From contig JAQTYE010000006.1 in NCBI GenBank assembly GCA_028749255.1, positions 3,956 through 41,714 on the forward strand: a stretch of DNA of 37,759 nt. Direction: 5' to 3'. The position numbers and the translations under genes were made by a program. Below, in pieces: positions 32,454-37,759 of the stretch. The first letter of the stretch is position 1. Each line of letters begins with the position of its first letter. The stretch is from Paracoccaceae bacterium. GTDB lineage: Bacteria > Pseudomonadota > Alphaproteobacteria > Rhodobacterales > Rhodobacteraceae. Below the pieces are notes generated by a model that was given only the letters and a program-made list of their open reading frames with translations, was not told the DNA's origin and did not search any database.

Positions 32454-33404
32454 ATGCTGCGCTACATCCTATCCCGGATCGGGCAGAGCTTGCTTCTGCT
32501 TTTGATCGTGTCTTTCATTGGGTTTGCGGTTCTGACCCTGGCCCCCGGCGGCCCGCTGTCGCAATTCGCGCTCAGCCCCGGCATGACACAAGAACAGATC
32601 GACAAGATCGCCACGCAGATGGGCCTCGACCGGCCCGTGGTGGTGCAATACCTCGACTGGTTCCGCCACATGCTGATCGGCGATTGGGGCACCTCCTATC
32701 GCGACGGACAATCCGTTTTGCATGTGATCGGCAGCCATCTGTTCGCGACACTTCTGCTGATGGGCACCGCCACGGTGATTTCGGTCAGCCTTGGCAGTGC
32801 GATCGGCATTTTCAGCGCGCTGCGGCGCGGCTCGGTGTTTGACTACACCACGATGCTGGCCGCGATGGTTGCGCTGTCGATCCCGACGTTCTGGTTCGGG
32901 CTGATCGCAATCTATATCTTTTCCCTCAACCTCGGCTGGCTGCCTGCGGGCAACATGTACACCGTGGGGGATGGCTCGGTTCTGGATTATCTGCGCCACC
33001 TGATTATGCCCGCCGGGGTGCTGGCGCTGGTCGATGTCGCGATCTGGAGCCGCTACATGCGCAGCTCGACCCTGAATGTCATCAATCAGGATTTCGTGCG
33101 CACCGCGCGCGCCAAGGGCCTGACGCGCCGCCGGGTGCTGTTCAAACATATCGTCGGAAATTCACTGGTGCCGATGATCACGCTGGCGGGGCTGCAATTG
33201 CCCATGGTTCTGGGCGGCGCGCTGGTCACCGAAACGGTGTTCACCTGGCCAGGCATGGGGCGGCTGTTCCTCGATAGCCTGGGTTATTCCGATTACCCCG
33301 TCGTGATGGGGCTGTTGATGGCCTCGGCGATGCTGGTGCTGATTGGCAACCTTGCCGCCGACCTTGCCGTTGCGCTGATTGATCCGCGCATCCGACTGGA
33401 CTGA
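32454..33404 (+). CDS. ABC transporter permease, DppB/OppB type
   Basis: The 316-residue inner-membrane protein has six predicted helices, a characteristic N-terminus (MLRYILSRIGQSLLLLLIVSFIGF, FAVLTLAPGGPLSQ) and the EAA loop ARAKGLTRRRVLFKHIVGNSLVPM that docks on the ATPase. The ending LVIGNLAADLAVALIDPRIR-like pattern is the usual DppB C-terminus. It pairs with the DppC-type permease whose start lies 16 bp downstream. Together with the binding protein and the ATPase at 26.2 kb it forms an importer. ATG 32454 follows GAGGGCGCC. Confidence 0.94.
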   Translation: MLRYILSRIGQSLLLLLIVSFIGFAVLTLAPGGPLSQFALSPGMTQEQIDKIATQMGLDRPVVVQYLDWFRHMLIGDWGTSYRDGQSVLHVIGSHLFATLLLMGTATVISVSLGSAIGIFSALRRGSVFDYTTMLAAMVALSIPTFWFGLIAIYIFSLNLGWLPAGNMYTVGDGSVLDYLRHLIMPAGVLALVDVAIWSRYMRSSTLNVINQDFVRTARAKGLTRRRVLFKHIVGNSLVPMITLAGLQLPMVLGGALVTETVFTWPGMGRLFLDSLGYSDYPVVMGLLMASAMLVLIGNLAADLAVALIDPRIRLD

Positions 33405-33420
33405 GGGAAGGACCCCCAAG

Positions 33421-34302
33421 ATGAGTGCTGCAACCACCAACACCGCCACCCGCCGGCCCTTTATCAAATCGCGCGCGATGCGCCGCTTTCTCAGCAACAA
33501 GATGGCGCTGGTCGGGTTGGCCATGGTGCTGAGCCTGACGGTCGCCTGTTTCCTTGGGCCCCACCTGCTGCCCTATGACGAGCTGTTCATTGATCTGCGC
33601 GCGCGCTTTGCGCCGCCCGGCACCGGGGCGCATATCTTTGGCACCGATCCGCTGGGGCGCGACATTGCCGCGCGGCTGTTTCACGCCGGGCAAATCTCGA
33701 TGGCGGTGGGCTTTGCGGTGATGCTGATCGCCACCACCATCGGCTCGGTCGTGGGGGTTGTTTCGGGCTATTATGGCGGCGTGGTCAGTGCGGTTCTGAT
33801 GCGCATTGTCGATGCATTCCTGTCCTTTCCGTCGGTGTTCTTGCTGCTGGCACTGGCCGCGTTCATTCAGCCCGGCCCGGTGATGATCGCGCTGATCATT
33901 TCGGCGACCAGCTGGATGGAGGTGGCGCGCATCGTCGATTCCGAGGTGAAATCGCTGCGCAATCAGGATTTCGTGCAGGCCGCCCATATGCTGGGCCTGT
34001 CGGGGCGCTGGATCATGTTCCGCGAATTGCTGCCCAATGCCATCGGCCCGATCATCGTGGCCGCCACCCTGACGGTGGCGCGTGCGATCCTGCTCGAGGC
34101 CTATATCAGCTTTCTGGGCTACGGCATTCAACCGCCCTTGCCGAGCTGGGGCAACATGCTGAACGGCGCGCAGCAATATCTGGCCTCGGCGCCGTGGCTG
34201 GCCATCGTTCCGGGCGTGGCAATCACGATTGCCGTGACCGGGTTCAATCTGATCGGCGACGGGCTGCGCGATGCGCTGGACAGCCGCAGTCAGGGGCACT
34301 GA
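33421..34302 (+). CDS. ABC transporter permease, DppC/OppC type
   Basis: The 293-residue protein has a basic cytoplasmic N-terminus (RRPFIKSRAMRRFLSNK), the characteristic FGTDPLGRDIAARLFHAGQISMAVGF region after the first helix, and the EAA loop AAHMLGLSGRWIMFRELLPNAIGPI. It ends in the usual FNLIGDGLRDALDSR. ATG 33421 has GAGGGAAGGA upstream and is 16 bp from the DppB stop; the next gene starts one base after its own stop, so the operon is tight. This protein forms the second half of the transport channel. Confidence 0.94.
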   Translation: MSAATTNTATRRPFIKSRAMRRFLSNKMALVGLAMVLSLTVACFLGPHLLPYDELFIDLRARFAPPGTGAHIFGTDPLGRDIAARLFHAGQISMAVGFAVMLIATTIGSVVGVVSGYYGGVVSAVLMRIVDAFLSFPSVFLLLALAAFIQPGPVMIALIISATSWMEVARIVDSEVKSLRNQDFVQAAHMLGLSGRWIMFRELLPNAIGPIIVAATLTVARAILLEAYISFLGYGIQPPLPSWGNMLNGAQQYLASAPWLAIVPGVAITIAVTGFNLIGDGLRDALDSRSQGH

Positions 34303-34303
34303 G

Positions 34304-35629
34304 ATGACACGCACATTCTCGGAATTCAAAGACACGCTGTGGTATACGACCGCCCCGCAAGCCCCCGAAACCCGGGCCTTGCGCGGCGAGGTGCGGGCCG
34401 ATGTCTGCATCGTCGGCGCGGGCTATTCCGGGCTGACAACGGCACTGGAACTGGCGCGGCAGGGCGTCAAGGTCGTGGTGCTGGAACGCGACGAGATCGG
34501 CTTTGGCGGGTCTGGGCGCAATGCCGGGCACTGCACGCCGACCTTCACCCATTACAGCCTGCCCGAGCTGCGCGGCGTGCTGGGCGCGCCCTGGGCCGAA
34601 CGCCTGATCCAGCGCCAGACCCGCGCCAATGACAAAGTATCCCAAATGATCGGGCGCTATGGCATCGACTGCGAATGGGAGCAGAACGGCTATGTTCAGG
34701 GCGCGCTGTTTCCGTCGCACCTGAAAACGCTGGAACGCACCATGGCCAGCTATAATGCGGTGGGCGCACGCACCCGCATGCTGGACCGCAACGAAGTGCA
34801 TGCGGTCACCGGGTCGTCGCGGTTTTACGGCGGCTGGCTGCATGAAGAGGCGGGCGGACTGAACGCGCTGGCCTATGCACGCGGGCTTGGCCGGGCGGTG
34901 CTGTCCGAGGGCGGGCAGGTTTTCACGCACTCAGCGGTAACGGGCAGCGAACATCGTGATGGTGCCTGGCATGTGCGCACCCAACAGGGCACGGTGCGGG
35001 CCGAAAAGGTGATCTATACCACCGGCGCCTATACCGTTGCCGGCTGGCCGAACCTTGATCAGACCTTCCGCATCATGCGCGTCTTTGTCGCCGCGACGCA
35101 GCCGCTGTCGGCGGCATCGCAGGCGGTAGTGCTGCCCAAGCGCACCACGATTCAGGACGGGCGCGGCGATATCTACGTTTACAAATACAACCGCGAAAAC
35201 CGGATCGTGGCTTCGATGTTCCCTATGGGGCCGCGCGGGCGCGACCCGGCTTATACGCGCAAGGTGCTGTCCGACCGTCTGAAATGGCTGCACCCGGATC
35301 TGCGCGAAGAACCCCGCTGGGAATTTTTCTGGTATGGCGAGCTGGACATGCAGCGCAAGACGATCCCGCGCCTGTACAGCCTGGCGCCCGGTGTCGTGGC
35401 GATGACCGGCCTGTCGGGGCGCGGGGTTCCGACCGGCTCGATGATCGGCGGCATTCTGGCCGACTGGGCGATGGGCGTGCCCGAGGATGCGCTGGACCTG
35501 CGCCTTGAACCGCTCAGCCGCCAGCCGCTTTACATGAGTTTCGCGCCACAGGCGGCGCTGCGCGGCTATCGGCTGCGCGACAAGATCCGCGCGACGCTGC
35601 AAGGCGCCCCGCTTCCCCCCCACGCCTGA
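34304..35629 (+). CDS. FAD-dependent oxidoreductase, PuuB/OrdL-like
   Basis: The 441-residue protein has an N-terminal WYTTAPQAPETRALRG segment typical of the OrdL/PuuB group, the FAD motif VCIVGAGYSGLTTALELARQG (about 34-54), the GFGGSGRNAGHCTPTF loop where OrdL-type proteins often bind FAD, and GLSGRGVPTGSMIGGILADW near the C-terminus. Known relatives oxidise gamma-glutamylputrescine or related amines. It is clearly different from the two DAO paralogues in this operon, so the operon carries two kinds of flavin oxidase. It begins one base after the DppC-type gene. The HCTPTF cysteine could be a flavin ligand; that is a guess. Confidence 0.88.
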   Translation: MTRTFSEFKDTLWYTTAPQAPETRALRGEVRADVCIVGAGYSGLTTALELARQGVKVVVLERDEIGFGGSGRNAGHCTPTFTHYSLPELRGVLGAPWAERLIQRQTRANDKVSQMIGRYGIDCEWEQNGYVQGALFPSHLKTLERTMASYNAVGARTRMLDRNEVHAVTGSSRFYGGWLHEEAGGLNALAYARGLGRAVLSEGGQVFTHSAVTGSEHRDGAWHVRTQQGTVRAEKVIYTTGAYTVAGWPNLDQTFRIMRVFVAATQPLSAASQAVVLPKRTTIQDGRGDIYVYKYNRENRIVASMFPMGPRGRDPAYTRKVLSDRLKWLHPDLREEPRWEFFWYGELDMQRKTIPRLYSLAPGVVAMTGLSGRGVPTGSMIGGILADWAMGVPEDALDLRLEPLSRQPLYMSFAPQAALRGYRLRDKIRATLQGAPLPPHA

Positions 35630-35674
35630 CCACACACGACGGGTGCACCGCGCACCCCATGAAGGAGACCTATC

Positions 35675-37027
35675 ATGCCAGGACCCAAGCTGGATCCCGT
35701 TCTCAGCGATCCCGCACTGCCGTCGCGCGTCGATGTCGTCATCATCGGCGGGGGCATTGCAGGGGTTTGCACCGCGCTTGAACTTGCCGATCGGGGGCTG
35801 AAGGTCGCGATCTGCGAAAAGGGCGAAATCGGCTGCGAGCAGTCGAGCCGGAACTGGGGTTGGGTGCGCCTGACCCACCGCGACACGCGCGAAATGCCGC
35901 TGATGATCGAATCTGTCCGCATCTGGAAAGGTCTGGATGCCCGCATCGGCGCGCAGACCGGCTATCGCCAATGCGGGGTGACCTATACCGTGGCGACCGA
36001 CAAGGCGCTGGCGGCGGAACGCGCGGCGGTAGACGAGCTGAACCAGTACCAGATCCCCGCACGGCTGCTGAGCCGGGAAGAGGCGCTGGCCCAGTTCAAG
36101 GGCCTGTCGCTGGATATCAAAGGCGCGCTCTACAATCCGCAAGACGGGCGGGCCGAGCCGCAAATGGCGGCCCCCGCCATCGCGCGGGCGGTACGGGCGC
36201 GCGGCGGCACCGTGCACCAGAATTGCGCGGTGCGGGTGGTTGAAACCGCGGGCGGGGCGGTGTCGGGTGTGGTGACCGAAAAAGGCCGCATCGCCTGCTC
36301 GGCTGTGCTGGTGGCGGGCGGCGTCTGGTCGCGTCTGTTCCTGAACAACCTGGGGATTTACCTGCCGCAACTGCGCACCAAAAACACCGTGCTGCGCACC
36401 AATCCGGTGCCGGATGGCCCCGAGGGCACGCTGAAATTCCGTGATTTCGCGATGCGCCGCAGGCTGGATGGCGGCTATACCGTCGCCTCTGCCGAACCCA
36501 GCCGCTATCAATTGACGCCCGACAGTTTCCGGTTGCTCAAAGCCTTTCTGCCCACCCTGAAAAACGAATGGCGCAGCATTTCCCTGGGTATCGGCCCGGC
36601 CTTTATCGACGCCCTGCGCACACCACGCCACTGGACCGGCGACGAGGTTTCACCCTTCGAAAAGACCCGCATTCTGGACCCGGACGCAGACACCACGGCG
36701 ATTGACAAGGTGCTTGGGGTCATCAAGGCCGCCTATCCCGCGTTCAAGGATGCGACCATCGCGCAACGATGGGCGGGCTATATCGACGTCCTTCCCGATA
36801 TCATCCCTGCGATCTCGACGACGGAAGGAGTGAAAAACGGCATTCCGGGGCTGTTCGTGGCGACGGGGTTTTCGGGCCATGGGTTTGGTCTGGGCACCGG
36901 GGCCGGGCGGCTGGCGGCCGATCTGATTTGCGGCCACGCCCCCATCGTCGATCCGACCCCGTTCCGCCTTCACCGCTTTACAGACGGCTCGAAGATCAGC
37001 CCTATTGCAGGCGTGACACAACGATAA
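35675..37027 (+). CDS. DAO-family FAD-dependent oxidoreductase (copy 2)
   Basis: The 450-residue protein is a paralogue of the one at 29243-30574: both share VDVVxIGGGIxG, EQSSRNWGWVR, DGRAEPQxAAPAIA, QRWAGxIDVxPDxIP and TGFSGHGFGxGxxAGRLxADL in the same order, with similar lengths. Copy 2 lacks the FGGRFYDEARIPNRW stretch of copy 1 and instead has IGPAFIDALRTPRHW, so substrate sites may have diverged. It has the strong ribosome site AAGGAG nine bases before ATG 35675. The gene lies between the OrdL-like oxidase and ghrA. The reaction class is oxidation of an amino or alkyl-amino acid; the substrate is unknown. Confidence 0.9.
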   Translation: MPGPKLDPVLSDPALPSRVDVVIIGGGIAGVCTALELADRGLKVAICEKGEIGCEQSSRNWGWVRLTHRDTREMPLMIESVRIWKGLDARIGAQTGYRQCGVTYTVATDKALAAERAAVDELNQYQIPARLLSREEALAQFKGLSLDIKGALYNPQDGRAEPQMAAPAIARAVRARGGTVHQNCAVRVVETAGGAVSGVVTEKGRIACSAVLVAGGVWSRLFLNNLGIYLPQLRTKNTVLRTNPVPDGPEGTLKFRDFAMRRRLDGGYTVASAEPSRYQLTPDSFRLLKAFLPTLKNEWRSISLGIGPAFIDALRTPRHWTGDEVSPFEKTRILDPDADTTAIDKVLGVIKAAYPAFKDATIAQRWAGYIDVLPDIIPAISTTEGVKNGIPGLFVATGFSGHGFGLGTGAGRLAADLICGHAPIVDPTPFRLHRFTDGSKISPIAGVTQR

Positions 37028-37063
37028 AATCGGCCCGTTCCCCGGGACCAGAGGCTGGACAAC

Positions 37064-37759
37064 ATGACATTGCTCCTCAACATCGCCGATGCAGACCGTC
37101 TGCACACCTTTCACAACCTGTTCGCACAAGAGATGCCCGACCTGCGCCTTGTGACGCCCGAGATGTGCTTTGACCCTGCGCAGGTGCGGTATCTGTTTAC
37201 CTGGATGCCGCTGGACGACTGGACCCGCTTTCCCAACCTTGAGGTGGTCTTTTCGCTGAGCGCCGGAGTGGACCAGTTCGCGACACTGCCGCCGGGTATT
37301 CAGCTGGTGAAAATGGTCGATCCGCACAATACGCAGGGGGTTGTGGAATATGTTCTGACCGCCTGTCTGGCCTGCATCCGCGATTTTCCAACCTTCGCCT
37401 GGGATCAGGCGCACTGCGACTGGCAACCGACGCAGGCCCGGCCCATTCGCAAAAGCCATGTGGGCATTCTGGGTCTGGGCGGGATCGGGCAAGACGCCGC
37501 CAGGGCGCTGGCCACGCTGGGGTTTCAGGTGTCCGGCTGGTCGCGGTCACAAAAGCAGATCCCCGGTGTCACCTGTTTTGCCGGTGAAGAGGGCTATAAA
37601 GCCTTGGTTGCACAGGCCGATATCGTTGTATGCCTTCTGCCCCTGACACCGCAGACATCCGGTTTTCTGAACCGGGCCTTCTTTGGCCAGATGAAGGCCG
37701 GGGCGAGCCTTGTTCATGCGGGACGCGGGGCGCAGTGTTGTCTTCCCGATCTGCGCGCC
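37064..37759 (+). CDS. ghrA: Glyoxylate/hydroxypyruvate reductase A (GhrA-like), C-terminus off the right edge
   Basis: From ATG 37064 the frame is open for 232 codons to the window end. The protein matches the GhrA branch of D-2-hydroxyacid dehydrogenases: FTWMPLDDW, SLSAGVDQF, the Rossmann motif VGILGLGGIGQDAARALATLGFQVSGWSR (about 137-165) and the catalytic arginine in HAGRGAQ. The general acid histidine lies beyond the edge. GhrA enzymes reduce glyoxylate to glycolate and hydroxypyruvate to D-glycerate with NADPH. It follows an FAD oxidoreductase by 36 bp, so it probably removes the 2-oxo acid made by oxidative deamination. No clear ribosome site other than GAGGC is seen. Confidence 0.87.
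   Translation, partial: MTLLLNIADADRLHTFHNLFAQEMPDLRLVTPEMCFDPAQVRYLFTWMPLDDWTRFPNLEVVFSLSAGVDQFATLPPGIQLVKMVDPHNTQGVVEYVLTACLACIRDFPTFAWDQAHCDWQPTQARPIRKSHVGILGLGGIGQDAARALATLGFQVSGWSRSQKQIPGVTCFAGEEGYKALVAQADIVVCLLPLTPQTSGFLNRAFFGQMKAGASLVHAGRGAQCCLPDLRA

Overview
The window looks like chromosomal DNA from a high-GC alphaproteobacterium of the Rhodobacterales (Rhodobacteraceae, roseobacter/Paracoccus-like). This rests on strong G/C preference at third codon positions, the character of the proteins (a YmdB-type phosphoesterase, a PraR-like XRE regulator, an 8-oxoguanine deaminase, a MarR-SDR-FAD oxidase-Dpp/Opp ABC locus) and GC-rich intergenic hairpins. I see no rRNA, tRNA, prophage, insertion sequence or CRISPR array. 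The content is mostly housekeeping and metabolic, with several accessory-looking modules.

Layout. 1-2.8 kb (minus): a DMT/EamA permease cut by the window edge, a lipocalin-like lipoprotein, a Cys-rich lipoprotein, a Tas-type aldo/keto reductase and MsrB, closely spaced. 2.9-6.5 kb: cyanase (cynS, minus) diverges across a 565-bp gene-free region from a formate/nitrite-type transporter, which is followed by a fused PP2C phosphatase/Ser-Thr kinase. 6.6-9.3 kb: MprF, a lipid aminoacylation and flipping enzyme. 9.4-12.5 kb (minus): a periplasmic molybdopterin-oxidoreductase-fold protein without any cysteine, followed 15 bp later by a PAS hybrid histidine kinase with REC and HPt domains. 12.7-18.3 kb (minus): yebC, an SLC13/RCK permease, a YmdB-type phosphoesterase, 5-formyl-THF cyclo-ligase and mgtE.

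18.4-21.2 kb: guanine deaminase (plus) converges on 8-oxoguanine deaminase (minus). The second is frameshifted in a run of eight C. 21.2-22.6 kb (minus): HisN-type phosphatase and an XRE regulator with a palindromic candidate operator. 22.9-24.8 kb (plus): quinone oxidoreductase and a BI-1/YccA membrane protein. 24.9-25.9 kb (minus): a stand-alone GAPDH paralogue.

26.2-37.8 kb (plus): a peptide/opine-type uptake and oxidation locus. A DppD-DppF fused ATPase (frameshifted in a run of eight G at its second ABC signature) is followed by a terminator. Then come marR, an SDR, a DAO-type FAD oxidoreductase, a Tat-exported substrate-binding protein, two permeases, a second (PuuB-like) FAD oxidoreductase, a third one paralogous to the first, and a GhrA-type glyoxylate/hydroxypyruvate reductase cut by the right edge. 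I infer import of an amine or modified amino acid, flavin-dependent oxidative deamination, and reduction of the resulting 2-oxo acid (possibly glyoxylate).

The observations most worth follow-up are the two single-base frameshifts, both in G8 runs inside otherwise perfect genes; the cysteine-less molybdo-fold protein paired with a hybrid kinase; the cynS/FNT/phosphatase-kinase neighbourhood; and the three-oxidase ABC locus.
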